This document shows, in pieces, positions 18,283 to 28,022 of a stretch of DNA of 64,000 bases; position 1 is the first letter of the stretch; every line of letters starts with the position of its first letter. Made by a program: the position numbers and the translations under genes. The DNA lies in the NCBI RefSeq assembly GCF_000429305.1, contig NZ_AUBP01000007.1:124001-188000 (forward strand), given 5' to 3'. The notes under the pieces were generated by a model, which had not been told where the DNA came from, did not search any database, and was given only the letters and a program-made list of their open reading frames with translations. This stretch comes from Desulfovibrio inopinatus DSM 10711. Its GTDB lineage: Bacteria; Desulfobacterota; Desulfovibrionia; Desulfovibrionales; Desulfovibrionaceae.

Positions 18283-19665
18283 TTAGTATACCAGTTCGAA
18301 GGCTTCTTCCGAGGATTCCCGGTCACGCTTATCGAGCATGGCATTAAGCATCTGTTCCATGAGCCGCATGGCACCCTTGTAACCGACCGAGGGGAACACG
18401 GAATGCCCGAAGCGGTCGAGGATGGGGAAGCCATGGCGTACCATCGGAATGTCTTCGTCACGGGCGATGTACTTGCAGTACGTGTTGCCGATGATGAGAT
18501 CCACAGGCTCGTTTTTGATCCACTGGTGCAGCAGGAACATGTCGCCGGGCACCGCTACGTTGGGCGTATAGGGCAAGTCCGCTTCAGCGAACATTTCTTC
18601 CATGCGTTTCCGGAACTTATTACCAGGGGTACCTGTTACGATGTGTTTGGGATACATGCCCAAGTTGATGCAGAACTGCGTCAGCGGGATGAGCTGATCA
18701 GGATCACCAACCAGGGCCACCTTCTTCTGGTGGAAGTACTGCTGGTAGTCACACATCGCATCGACGAGGACACCGCGTTCTTTGGTAACCGAGTCCGGAA
18801 CGTTGACGCCGGCGGCTTTGCGCAGGGCATCGATGAAGTTGTCGGTAGCGGTTACACCAATGGGCAGATCGAGTACCTGGCAAGGCACTTTGTAGGTGGC
18901 ATCGAGGTACTTGGCACCGTCGGCCGAAGACCATTCGCCCAAGGCAATCGTAGCCAGGCTGTCGCCAGAGGACTTCAGGTCGGCAATTTTGGTGCCGCCA
19001 TCAGGATACATATTATATTTGCCGGTCATGGGGCTGTTCACAACACCGGAGGTGTCGGGGAACATGATGGTCTTTACACCGACCATCGCGGACAAGCGTT
19101 TGATTTCTTCCATGTCCGACGGTTCAACATAGCCGGGAATAACGTTGACTTTGCCGTTCTTTTTCCCCGTCTTTTCGGCCAGGCCTTTGACCATACCGAG
19201 AACCATGTTGGAGAAACCCGTTACATGGGAGCCGACATAGCTCGGAGTGTGGCAATAAATGATCTTTTTGCCTTCAGGAACTTTGCCGTCCTGTTTGGCC
19301 TTGTCTGCGATCTGAGCGACGTCGTCACCGATGGTTTCAGACAAACAGGTGGTGTGGACCGCAATGATTTCCGGGTCATAGACCGTGAACATGTTGTCAA
19401 TGGCCTGGACCAAGTTGGCCTGTCCACCGAAGACCGAGGCGCCTTCAGTAAAGGAACTCGTTGCAGCAGCAATGGGGTCCTTGTAGTGCCGGGTCAAGGA
19501 ACTTCTGTGGTATGCACAGCAGCCCTGTGAACCGTGGGAGTGAGGCAGGCATCCATGGATGCCCAGGGCCGCGTACATGGCGCCGATGGGCTGGCAGGTC
19601 TTGGCCGGATTAATGACGAGCGCTTTGCGCTCTTTTATCTCTTTGGGGGTGTGTCTTAAAAGCAT
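18283..19665 (-). CDS. nifK: Nitrogenase molybdenum-iron protein beta chain
   Basis: 460 residues from the ATG at 19665, which has AAGGGAAGAG just upstream; a TTG 18 nt earlier is not needed. P-cluster ligands are in place: Cys24 (AKTCQPIGAMYA), Cys49 (HGSQGCCAYHR) and Cys107 (HTTCLSETIGDD). The protein lacks the roughly 50-residue N-terminal extension of Azotobacter NifK, as in the clostridial/group II nitrogenases. It pairs with NifD as the alpha2beta2 component that reduces N2 using electrons from NifH. The gene follows nifD after 30 bp. nifE, nifN and nifB, needed for FeMo-cofactor assembly, are not in this window. Confidence 0.97.
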   Translation of the reverse strand: MLLRHTPKEIKERKALVINPAKTCQPIGAMYAALGIHGCLPHSHGSQGCCAYHRSSLTRHYKDPIAAATSSFTEGASVFGGQANLVQAIDNMFTVYDPEIIAVHTTCLSETIGDDVAQIADKAKQDGKVPEGKKIIYCHTPSYVGSHVTGFSNMVLGMVKGLAEKTGKKNGKVNVIPGYVEPSDMEEIKRLSAMVGVKTIMFPDTSGVVNSPMTGKYNMYPDGGTKIADLKSSGDSLATIALGEWSSADGAKYLDATYKVPCQVLDLPIGVTATDNFIDALRKAAGVNVPDSVTKERGVLVDAMCDYQQYFHQKKVALVGDPDQLIPLTQFCINLGMYPKHIVTGTPGNKFRKRMEEMFAEADLPYTPNVAVPGDMFLLHQWIKNEPVDLIIGNTYCKYIARDEDIPMVRHGFPILDRFGHSVFPSVGYKGAMRLMEQMLNAMLDKRDRESSEEAFELVY

Positions 19666-19695
19666 GGCTCTTCCCTTTCTCAATGGATGCGCAAA

Positions 19696-21333
19696 TTATT
19701 CCCAGTTGTAGGCAGCGGCCAGTTCGGGGCTCTTTTCCCAGGGGGCTTTAACGAGATCCCAGACTTTGGCACTGACCATGCGGTCGATTTCATAGTAGAA
19801 ATTGATCGCTCCCTTGAAGGCGGCATAAGGACCGTGGTAGTCGTAGCTATGCAGCTGCTTCATGGGGATACCCATTTTCTGAGCGCTGTACTTTTCCTTA
19901 ATACCGGCACAGAAGATATCGGGTTTGTAGTACTCGAGAAGCTTATCAGCTTCGTACTGGTTGATGTCGTCCATGACGAGGGTCTTGGGCTTCATCTCCG
20001 GAATCATGCCGTCGTAATCTTTGAATTCAAATCCTTCGGCAGCAAGCTTTTCGAGTTCTTCCGGGGTTTTCCGCGGTTTGAAGCGAGTCGGATCCTGTTC
20101 GACTTCGATTTCTTCGATGTTCCGGCTATCAGCGTCCACTTTAATGGTGGGCAACACTTCACGGCCTTCATAGTCGTCGCGGTGAGCAAATTCATACCCG
20201 GCGGCGATGCTTGTCATGCCGATTTCAGCAAACAGTTCCTGATAGTGGTGAGCGCGGGAACCACCAACGAACAGCATGGCAGTTTTGCCTTCCGTGCGTG
20301 AACGGACATCATCTTGAGCGGCTTTGACGGCCGGCATTTCTTCGGCGATCACGGCTTCTACTTTGTCGATGAGTTCCTGGTCACCAAAGTACTTGGCGAT
20401 CTTACGCAACGACTTGGCAGTGGCTTCTGCACCGATGAAGTTGACCTTGATCCAGGGAATACCAAATTTTGTTTCCATCATTTCCGCAACATAGTTGATG
20501 GAGCGGTGGCACATGATGGCGTTCAGGTCTGCCGTATGGCAGGTGGCGAACTGGTCGTACGTCGAGTTACCCGAAAAGGTCGACACCAACGTGATACCGC
20601 AACGATCCAGCAGATCTTCGATAACGAACGCGTCACCGCCGATGTTGTATTCGCCGAGCAGGTTGATTTTGTACTTGCCCTCTTTACCGTTGTCGTCGGT
20701 ACCGACAACGTTGGTGAAGATGGCGTTGTTGGCAATGTGGTGACCAGCAGACTGGGAAACACCTTTGTAGCCTTCACAAGAGAACCCGAAAACATTGATG
20801 CCCAATTTTTCTTTGGCTTCGCGGGCAACAGCGTGGACGTCGTCACCGATGAGGCCGACAGGACATGTGGAAAACAAAGCGATCGCTTTGGGTTTCATGA
20901 TCTCGTAGGCTTCCAAAATGGCGGCCATGAGCTTTTTCTCACCACCAAAGATAATTTCACTATCCTGCATGTCCGTGGTGAAGCAGTAGGGCATGAAATT
21001 ATGATCTTCAGGGTTCGGGGCACTCGTCTGGTTACGGCGAGTCAGCCAGGAGTAAAAACCGCAGCCGACAGGGCCATGGGTGATGTTTACGATGTCACGG
21101 GTGGGACCCAGAATAACGCCCTTACAACCGGCATACGTGCAGCCACGCATGGTGATGATACCGGGAATGGTACGAACGTTGGCCTGAATTTCAAGGCCAT
21201 CACTTTCTTTCCCTTTGGAAATAACGATGGATTTGGCCCGCTTTCTTGCCACTTTGGGCGGATATTTCTTAAGGATCTCTTCCTTGAAGTCGGTGGGATC
21301 CTTTTTCATATATTCTTCGGTCTTGGTGGGCAT
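19696..21333 (-). CDS. nifD: Nitrogenase molybdenum-iron protein alpha chain
   Basis: 545 residues. The start is the ATG at 21333 (GAGGAAG 8 nt upstream), not the first in-frame Met 87 nt earlier. P-cluster Cys64, Cys91 and Cys157 (RGCTYAGCKG, GPVGCGFYSW, STCPVGLIGDD), FeMo-co ligands Cys275 (IMCHRSINY) and His495 (QLHSYDYHGPY), and the His198 region (SQSAGHHIANN) equivalent to Azotobacter His195 are all present. An insertion of roughly 50 residues at about 390-445 (charged, ...EEIEVEQDPTRF...) is the hallmark of group II NifD, as in Clostridium. The length agrees. It catalyses N2 reduction in complex with NifK. Confidence 0.97.
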   Translation of the reverse strand: MPTKTEEYMKKDPTDFKEEILKKYPPKVARKRAKSIVISKGKESDGLEIQANVRTIPGIITMRGCTYAGCKGVILGPTRDIVNITHGPVGCGFYSWLTRRNQTSAPNPEDHNFMPYCFTTDMQDSEIIFGGEKKLMAAILEAYEIMKPKAIALFSTCPVGLIGDDVHAVAREAKEKLGINVFGFSCEGYKGVSQSAGHHIANNAIFTNVVGTDDNGKEGKYKINLLGEYNIGGDAFVIEDLLDRCGITLVSTFSGNSTYDQFATCHTADLNAIMCHRSINYVAEMMETKFGIPWIKVNFIGAEATAKSLRKIAKYFGDQELIDKVEAVIAEEMPAVKAAQDDVRSRTEGKTAMLFVGGSRAHHYQELFAEIGMTSIAAGYEFAHRDDYEGREVLPTIKVDADSRNIEEIEVEQDPTRFKPRKTPEELEKLAAEGFEFKDYDGMIPEMKPKTLVMDDINQYEADKLLEYYKPDIFCAGIKEKYSAQKMGIPMKQLHSYDYHGPYAAFKGAINFYYEIDRMVSAKVWDLVKAPWEKSPELAAAYNWE

Positions 21334-21431
21334 GGTGCTAACTTCCTCTTCGTTCGTGCTGGTGTGCGTCACGGTTTCCTTTCGGACAACCCGCGTTCGA
21401 ATGTACATCGGGTTGCCCAAAGGAGTTCGAT

Positions 21432-21809
21432 CTAGTCGGCAATGGAGGCAGTGCCGGATTCGCCAGTGCGGACACGCACGGCATCGGCGCAGGGCATGAC
21501 GAAGATCTTGCCATCTCCTGGCTTGCCGGTTTTGTTCGCTTCAATGATCGCTTCGATAACAGCAGGTACTTTTTCGTCTTCTACGATAACGGAGACGACA
21601 CGTTTCGGGTACAGACGTCCTTTTTCACCGAGAAGTTCGGCTGCTTCTTCATATCCCTCTTGGGCTCCCTTCAGGAGCTGGCGATTGACCAGGCCGATGC
21701 CGCGGCCAGTCGCTTCACGGGCGAAGAAGGAAGAGACGCCGGCGCTTGTCAAAGCGGCCTTGGTCTGGTTCATCATGTTCATTCGCACAACGGCCATGAT
21801 CTCTTTCAT
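21432..21809 (-). CDS. nifI2: PII-like nitrogenase regulator NifI2
   Basis: 125 residues of the GlnB/PII family: MKEIMAVVRMNMMNQTKAAL at the N-terminus, a lengthened T-loop region (RLYPKRVVSVIVEDEKV), and GKPGDGKIFVMPCADAVRVRTGE at the C-terminal nucleotide-binding part. Its place directly after another PII gene and before nifD is the canonical nifI1-nifI2 arrangement of archaeal and anaerobic bacterial group II/III nif operons. There NifI1/NifI2 bind NifDK and switch off nitrogenase when 2-oxoglutarate is low (ammonium excess). Two bp separate it from nifI1. Confidence 0.93.
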   Translation of the reverse strand: MKEIMAVVRMNMMNQTKAALTSAGVSSFFAREATGRGIGLVNRQLLKGAQEGYEEAAELLGEKGRLYPKRVVSVIVEDEKVPAVIEAIIEANKTGKPGDGKIFVMPCADAVRVRTGESGTASIAD

Positions 21810-21811
21810 GA

Positions 21812-22159
21812 CTAGGCCTCCTCGGCGCTGCCGGTTTCCTTGACTCCCGAGCTGATGGTATACATTTCTTCAACAGGAGTGATGAAAATTTTACCGTCGC
21901 CAAAGGCGCCTTCTGTTCCGGAGCGGGCTGCTTCCATGATAGTTTTGATGACGAAATCTTTATCTTTATCGTCAACAGTGCTCATAAGAAGCACTTTGGG
22001 AATTTCGTCGTAGGTAACTTCGCCGATTTTGATCCCGCGTTGTTTACCGCGGCCGGCTACAGAGAATTTGGTGACAGCAGGAAACCCGGCGTCCAGAAGC
22101 GAAGCCAAAACTGCATCGACTTTTTCAGGACGGACAATGGCGCGGACCATGATAAGCAT
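21812..22159 (-). CDS. nifI1: PII-like nitrogenase regulator NifI1
   Basis: 115 residues: MLIMVRAIVRPEKVDAVLAS, AVTKFSVAGRGKQRGIKIGE, a T-loop (VTYDEIPKVLLMST) and GDGKIFITPVEEMYTISSG. The GRGKQ segment and the position right after nifH identify NifI1. It acts with NifI2 as a 2-oxoglutarate/ADP-sensing reversible inhibitor of the MoFe protein. It lies 48 bp after nifH. Confidence 0.93.
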   Translation of the reverse strand: MLIMVRAIVRPEKVDAVLASLLDAGFPAVTKFSVAGRGKQRGIKIGEVTYDEIPKVLLMSTVDDKDKDFVIKTIMEAARSGTEGAFGDGKIFITPVEEMYTISSGVKETGSAEEA

Positions 22160-22207
22160 ATACGTAACTCCCGTTGATTTCGTTGTGTGTTGTGTGTTGT
22201 CGGGCTC

Positions 22208-23068
<861 letters not shown>

Positions 23069-23079
23069 TTAAGCTATAG

Positions 23080-23094
23080 GCAACCTTCGTGCCA
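23080..23094 (-). promoter_or_regulatory. Sigma54 (-24/-12) promoter of nifH
   Basis: On the minus strand TGGCAC-N5-TTGC (GTGCCA at 23089-23094 and GCAA at 23080-23083 on the plus strand) matches the RpoN consensus exactly. It ends 47 bp before the nifH ATG. Confidence 0.93.
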
Positions 23095-23176
23095 AAAATG
23101 ACAAAATGAGGAAAAATGCCTGTGAGTCCTTGTCTGGCAATGGTTTTCTGAAATAAGCCATAGAAAGAAAAGTCAC

Positions 23177-23209
23177 TGTACATAGAGGAAATGAAGACAT
23201 GGCTGTACA
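23177..23209. promoter_or_regulatory. Two TGTACA palindromes, candidate activator site upstream of nifH
   Basis: TGTACA occurs at 23177-23182 and 23204-23209, 27 bp apart, some 83-115 bp upstream of the sigma54 promoter where an enhancer-binding activator would sit. A canonical NifA site (TGT-N10-ACA) is not found; the nearest is TGT-N9-ACA just beyond. The sites could serve nifH or divergent nifV. Confidence 0.35.
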
Positions 23210-23346
23210 ATTTTGTATGTTAAAAGCTTACAGTTTTGATGCGTGTGACCTTTCATAGTCATTCGAAGACATCATCACAAAGATTGACCTGGACACGATT
23301 CTTCATGTTAATAGGCTGAAATTCTATAGATAATAATGGAGATGTC

Positions 23347-24453
23347 ATGCTTATTGATTCCACTTTACGCGAAGGAGAGCAGCGTTTTGGGCTGTATCTC
23401 GATTCGCGATTGAAAAGCGACATTGTTAAGAACCTTCTTGTTTTCGGGGTGGAAGAGATTGAATGTGGCGTGATAGGGCGTCATTCTGGGCTACGTGATC
23501 TTATTCGTTCCATTCGTTCCATATCGGGGAAAACACGGCTGAGCCTGTGGTCTCCGTGCCGTGGAGACATGCTTGCCGAAGCCGCGGAAACCAGTTGTGA
23601 TCAACTCAATATAGGTGTTCCTGTTTCCGATGAGCATATTGAAAAGCGACTCCATCTTGATCGAGAACGCCTTCTGGCTATGGTCGACAAAAATGTACGT
23701 TTTGCGAAAACGCATACAGATGCCGCTATTTCCGTGGGCCTGGAGGATGTTTCACGCGCCGAGAGGAGTTTTGCCATTTCTGTGGCACATTGTGCGAAAG
23801 CCGCCGGTGCGACCCGAATTCGGTTGTCCGACACGGTTGGGATTCTGCATCCGTTGGCTATGGGAGCAATGGTCACGGATTTCCAGCAAGAGACCGGAAT
23901 GTTGATCGCGGTCCATTGCCACAACGATTTCGGTATGGCGACGGCAAATGCTGTCGCTGCTTTGGTGGCTGGAGCCGATTTTGCCGATGTGTCCGTACTT
24001 GGTCTTGGAGAGCGAGCCGGTATCGCCGCTTTGGAAGAAGTCGGCGCCTATGCCGCCATGCAACTTGGTGAAAAGTATGATGTGAGCGTGCTTCCTGGCC
24101 TTTGCCAGCTTGTGGCGCAGGCAACGGGCCATCCCCTGCCCCCGAATAAACCGGTTGTGGGAAACATGTTGTTCGCTTGTGAATCTGGTCTCCATGTCCA
24201 TGGCGTTTTTAAAGATCCGAGCCTTTATGAACCATTTTCCCCGGATACCGTTGGGCTCGTCCGGCAGACGGCTTTAGGCAAGAAAAGTGGCCGAGCCGCT
24301 GTCTCAGCCGTCTTTGCAGCGCTCGGGCGACCTGTTCCAGCTGAGATGATCAATGATATAACCGAAGTTGTCCGCAAGCGTTCACGAGAGCTTGGCCGTC
24401 CACTGCACGATGAGGAAATTCTTGATTTGGCCGACTCCTTTGGGCATCGTTAA
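23347..24453 (+). CDS. nifV: Homocitrate synthase
   Basis: 368 residues, HMGL/isopropylmalate synthase family: IDSTLREGEQRFG at the N-terminus (Asp/Arg catalytic pair), the metal-binding HCHNDFG motif (VHCHNDFGMATANAVAAL) and GLGERAG. It condenses acetyl-CoA and 2-oxoglutarate to homocitrate, the organic ligand of FeMo-cofactor. The length is near that of NifV (about 380) and lacks the C-terminal LeuA regulatory domain. GGAGA precedes the ATG by 7 nt. Divergent from nifH across 314 bp; no clear sigma54 site was found on this strand. Confidence 0.92.
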   Translation: MLIDSTLREGEQRFGLYLDSRLKSDIVKNLLVFGVEEIECGVIGRHSGLRDLIRSIRSISGKTRLSLWSPCRGDMLAEAAETSCDQLNIGVPVSDEHIEKRLHLDRERLLAMVDKNVRFAKTHTDAAISVGLEDVSRAERSFAISVAHCAKAAGATRIRLSDTVGILHPLAMGAMVTDFQQETGMLIAVHCHNDFGMATANAVAALVAGADFADVSVLGLGERAGIAALEEVGAYAAMQLGEKYDVSVLPGLCQLVAQATGHPLPPNKPVVGNMLFACESGLHVHGVFKDPSLYEPFSPDTVGLVRQTALGKKSGRAAVSAVFAALGRPVPAEMINDITEVVRKRSRELGRPLHDEEILDLADSFGHR

Positions 24454-24525
24454 GCATTATTGTTGTTTTCGTTTGATATGTTGGGATGCGTCATGGTGTG
24501 AACGAGAGAGGAAGGCAAGGAACGT

Positions 24526-25722
24526 ATGACGAAAGAAAAAAGCAACGAGGGGATACTTGCCTCCGAGAATGCTCAGCTGAAGCAAAAAATTGCAATCTTG
24601 GAGCATGAACTCTGTAGCATGAAGATGTTGTGTGGTACCGCTGTTGAATCGGGGGGGGACACCCAAGAAATGCAAACAGCGCTTAAACAGTCACAAGAGC
24701 TTTTGCAGAGTGTTTTTTGTTCCATTCGAGATAGTCTTATTGTGCTTGATCGTCATTGGCGTATTGTTCTGACAAATTTTCGGGGGGACGCCTCAAAAGA
24801 AGCCCCTCCCGACGTTGTTGGGGCTCCATGCTATATCATTTTTATGGGGCGTGAACGTCCGTGTGAGGAGTGTCATGTTTTAACGGCGTTCCATACCGGA
24901 CAACCGGTGTGTGTAGAAAAAACGAGTCCTATCACCGGGCAATCCTTTGATATTTATGCCTATCCTATGTTCAATGATGCCGGTGAAGTGGAATTGGTGG
25001 TAGAGCATGCCCACAACATCACGGCATTCAAACAGCAGGAAGACGCATTGCGCTCGGCTCTTCGTGAAAAAGAGAGCTTGATGCGTGAGGTCACACACCG
25101 CGTTAAAAACAACTTGCAACTTGTTGCGAGTCTTCTTCAAATTCAACAAGGTACGATGGATAATGGTCGCGACAGTACCACATTGGCCGCCGCACAAAGT
25201 CGAATCAGGAGCATCGCCTTGGTCCACGAAGAATTGTATCAGGCGAAAGATTTGTCGCAAATTGGGTTTCGTACCTATCTCGAGAAATTGGTTCCCAAGA
25301 GTCTGGCCGCTCATAGTCTGGGTCGATCGATCGAATATGAACTCGATCTCGAGGATATTGTTTTAAGTATTGATCAGGCTGTCCCGCTTGGATTGTTGGT
25401 CAACGAGCTTGTTACCAATGCAGCGCGCCACGCCTTCAGAGGAAAAGCAACTGGACGTGTGTATGTCTCGTTTGTTGCAGAAGGCGATACATTGGTGCTT
25501 TGTGTTGCGGATTCGGGGAATGGAATGCCTGAAGGTATGGATATTTATACGGCAACCACCATGGGCTTCATTCTTATAACGAATTTGGCCGGGCAACTTC
25601 GAGGCCAACTCTCTATGGATTCAGGTTCTTCCGGTACGACCTTTCGTTTGCGGTTGCCTCGTCATGAGACAGGGACGCGTTTCAAGTTTGATCATACCGA
25701 GAGAGAAACGAATGGAACATAG
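24526..25722 (+). CDS. PAS sensor histidine kinase of HisKA_2 type
   Basis: 398 residues, soluble. Coiled coil (about 10-60), PAS (about 62-170), HisKA_2 with His191 in REVTHRVKNNLQLVASLLQIQQ, and HATPase (LVNELVTNAARHAF, DSGNGMPEG). HisKA_2/HWE-like kinases phosphorylate response regulators, often in general stress or light signalling. The PAS domain contains CYIIFMGRERPCEECHV, a paired-cysteine motif seen in many PAS domains of anaerobic deltaproteobacteria whose ligand is not established. No transmembrane helix, so it senses a cytosolic signal. It lies 72 bp after nifV; a link to nitrogen fixation is possible but unproven. Confidence 0.88.
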   Translation: MTKEKSNEGILASENAQLKQKIAILEHELCSMKMLCGTAVESGGDTQEMQTALKQSQELLQSVFCSIRDSLIVLDRHWRIVLTNFRGDASKEAPPDVVGAPCYIIFMGRERPCEECHVLTAFHTGQPVCVEKTSPITGQSFDIYAYPMFNDAGEVELVVEHAHNITAFKQQEDALRSALREKESLMREVTHRVKNNLQLVASLLQIQQGTMDNGRDSTTLAAAQSRIRSIALVHEELYQAKDLSQIGFRTYLEKLVPKSLAAHSLGRSIEYELDLEDIVLSIDQAVPLGLLVNELVTNAARHAFRGKATGRVYVSFVAEGDTLVLCVADSGNGMPEGMDIYTATTMGFILITNLAGQLRGQLSMDSGSSGTTFRLRLPRHETGTRFKFDHTERETNGT

Positions 25723-25751
25723 GGTAGGAATTTTTTGATGAGGGAGGCAAC

Positions 25752-27998
25752 GTGGCAGTCTTTTTTTCCCTGACGATGTTTGTCAGCGCCTTTTTGCTTT
25801 TTTTTATCCAGCCCATGTTTGGCAAACTGGTCTTGCCGTTGCTTGGCGGCACGCCTGCGGTCTGGAATACCTGTATGGTATTTTATCAGGCTGCATTGCT
25901 GCTCGGGTATGTGTACGCGCATGTTTCGCTCAATGTTTTCGGTCCAGCACGGCAATCGGTCGTTCACCTTTTTCTTCTTGCCATTGCCATGGCGACGATG
26001 CCGATTGGCCTCTCCGAAAGCTTTTCCTCCCCTCCGTCCGAAGGGTATTTTATACCCTGGTTGTTCGGGCTCATGACGATGTCGGTCGGGATTCCTTTTT
26101 TTCTTGTTTCGTCCACGGCTCCTATGCTGCAACGGTGGTTTTCGGCTACCGGCCATGTCGATAGCCATGATCCGTATTTTTTGTATGGCGCGAGCAATTT
26201 GGGCAGTATGATTGCCCTTCTCGGTTATCCCGTATTCATGGAACCGTTTTTTACGCTGAGTGAGCAAACACGGTTGTGGTCTGCCGGTTTCATGGTTTTG
26301 GCAGGATGTATTACGGGATGTGTGTTTATTCTGCATCGGGCGTTGTCTCAAGGTGGGCATGATACGACCGGAGAACTCCTTGATGCTGCACGTCAAAAAC
26401 GCCATGCTTTGGACGAAGCTGTCAGTACGGGGAGGCGTTTGCATTGGCTTGCGCTTTCTTTTGTCCCTTCAAGCCTTTTGCTTGGGGTGACGAACTATAT
26501 CACGACAGATATCGCCGCCGTCCCGTTGCTGTGGATTGTCCCACTTACGCTCTATTTGCTCACGTTTGTTCTTGTTTTTGCCAAGAAGTCCTTGATCAGT
26601 CCGCGGTTTATGGTTCTTCTTCAGCCATTTCTTCTGCTGCCGCTTGCACTCATTTACTTTCAAGGATTCATCACAACCTGGTGGCTGTTTCCCGTACACA
26701 TTATCGCTTTCTTTGTGACCACCATGGTATGTCACCAAGAATTGGCTCGACTGCGGCCCCACGCTTCGAGACTGACTGAGTTTTATCTTGTCATGTCGAT
26801 CGGAGGGGTACTCGGCGGAATTTTCAATGCTCTTATTGCTCCCGTGGTGTTTGATACGCTTGCCGAGTATCCGCTGATGTTGGTTGCAGCGTGCTTTTTG
26901 CGACCTACGGTAGATACGTCCGGTGATGCCACCCGCCAACGTTTGATTGATGTCTTGGCTCCTGTTCTTTTCGTCATAGCTGTTGGCATCCTGCTTTTCG
27001 GTTCACACGTTGTTTTTTCTGATACAGAACCTGCTGTGATTGCGGGGAAAATTATCAATGGCGTTGGAGCACTTGTTGTTTTTGCATTTCGAAATCGACC
27101 TGTTCGTTTTGGGTTGGGAGTCGCCGGCATTTTTCTCGCGGGCATGGCGATTGCGTCCGGTCAATTAGATGTTGTGCATGAAGAGCGGAATTTTTTTGGA
27201 GAACTCAGCGTGATTGCACAGGCCCGACCGGGAGAAACCAGGCCGGCATATTATACATTATATGATGGTTCCACATTGCATGGCGCCGAACGCATTGCGC
27301 CGCAGGATAAAGAGCGACGGTGTGAGCCGCTAAGTTACTACCATCGCCAAGGGCCACTCGCCGAAGTTTTTGCGGCGTTCAATGCACAGCCTCGGCATGA
27401 TACTATTGCGGCCATTGGCCTCGGTATCGGTTCACTTGTCAGTTATCTTGAACCCGAACAACAATTGACTTTTTTTGAAATTAATCCGGCCGTTGTACGT
27501 ATGGCGCAGAATACGGCGTATTTCCATTTCCTATCCGATTGCGGTCCTCAAGTTGATATCAAACTCGGCGATGCTCGACTCACCTTGGCCGACAGTCCTG
27601 ACCATTCCTTCGATATGCTCGTTCTCGATGCGTTCAGTTCGGATTCAATACCGGTCCATCTCATCACCAAAGAAGCTCTGGAGTTGTACCTGAAAAAAAC
27701 GAAAGTACACGGCATTGTCGTATTTCATATCAGCAATCAATTTCTCGATTTGCGCCCTGTACTTGGCAATCTCGCTGACCAAGCCGGTCTTTTCGGTCTC
27801 TATCAAGATAAGCCAGTTACGCGGGAACTTGATGAAGACTTGAAGCTTCGTTCCACATGGGCGGTGATGGCGCATGAGCAAGCTGATATTACCGCGTTGG
27901 CTGAGAATCCTCAGTGGCATCGTTTGCCTGTTGACCATAAAAAACGTCTCTGGACAGACGATTATTCTAATATTCTCGGGGTGATGCGCTTTCGTTAG
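25752..27998 (+). CDS. Fused multi-pass membrane / spermidine-synthase-like protein
   Basis: 748 residues from a GTG with GGGAGG upstream. The N-terminal two-thirds has about ten to twelve hydrophobic helices and opens with FFIQPMFGKLVLPLLGGTPAVWNTCMVFYQ, the hallmark of the large MFS/spermidine-synthase fusion family. The C-terminal domain (about 550-745) is a Rossmann aminopropyltransferase-like fold: IAAIGLGIGSLVSYL, TFFEINPAVVRMA and LVLDAFSSDSIPVHLITKEAL. Whether these proteins make polyamines is not established. It starts 29 bp after the HisKA_2 kinase, suggesting co-transcription, and converges with an HDOD gene. Confidence 0.82.
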   Translation: MAVFFSLTMFVSAFLLFFIQPMFGKLVLPLLGGTPAVWNTCMVFYQAALLLGYVYAHVSLNVFGPARQSVVHLFLLAIAMATMPIGLSESFSSPPSEGYFIPWLFGLMTMSVGIPFFLVSSTAPMLQRWFSATGHVDSHDPYFLYGASNLGSMIALLGYPVFMEPFFTLSEQTRLWSAGFMVLAGCITGCVFILHRALSQGGHDTTGELLDAARQKRHALDEAVSTGRRLHWLALSFVPSSLLLGVTNYITTDIAAVPLLWIVPLTLYLLTFVLVFAKKSLISPRFMVLLQPFLLLPLALIYFQGFITTWWLFPVHIIAFFVTTMVCHQELARLRPHASRLTEFYLVMSIGGVLGGIFNALIAPVVFDTLAEYPLMLVAACFLRPTVDTSGDATRQRLIDVLAPVLFVIAVGILLFGSHVVFSDTEPAVIAGKIINGVGALVVFAFRNRPVRFGLGVAGIFLAGMAIASGQLDVVHEERNFFGELSVIAQARPGETRPAYYTLYDGSTLHGAERIAPQDKERRCEPLSYYHRQGPLAEVFAAFNAQPRHDTIAAIGLGIGSLVSYLEPEQQLTFFEINPAVVRMAQNTAYFHFLSDCGPQVDIKLGDARLTLADSPDHSFDMLVLDAFSSDSIPVHLITKEALELYLKKTKVHGIVVFHISNQFLDLRPVLGNLADQAGLFGLYQDKPVTRELDEDLKLRSTWAVMAHEQADITALAENPQWHRLPVDHKKRLWTDDYSNILGVMRFR

Positions 27999-28022
27999 AA
28001 AGAGTCAGTCGAAAAACACTCG

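Noticed and set aside
23265-23346. Possible sigma54 promoter for nifV around GGACACGATTCTTCA
   Set aside because: Lacks the essential GC of the -12 element and correct spacing.
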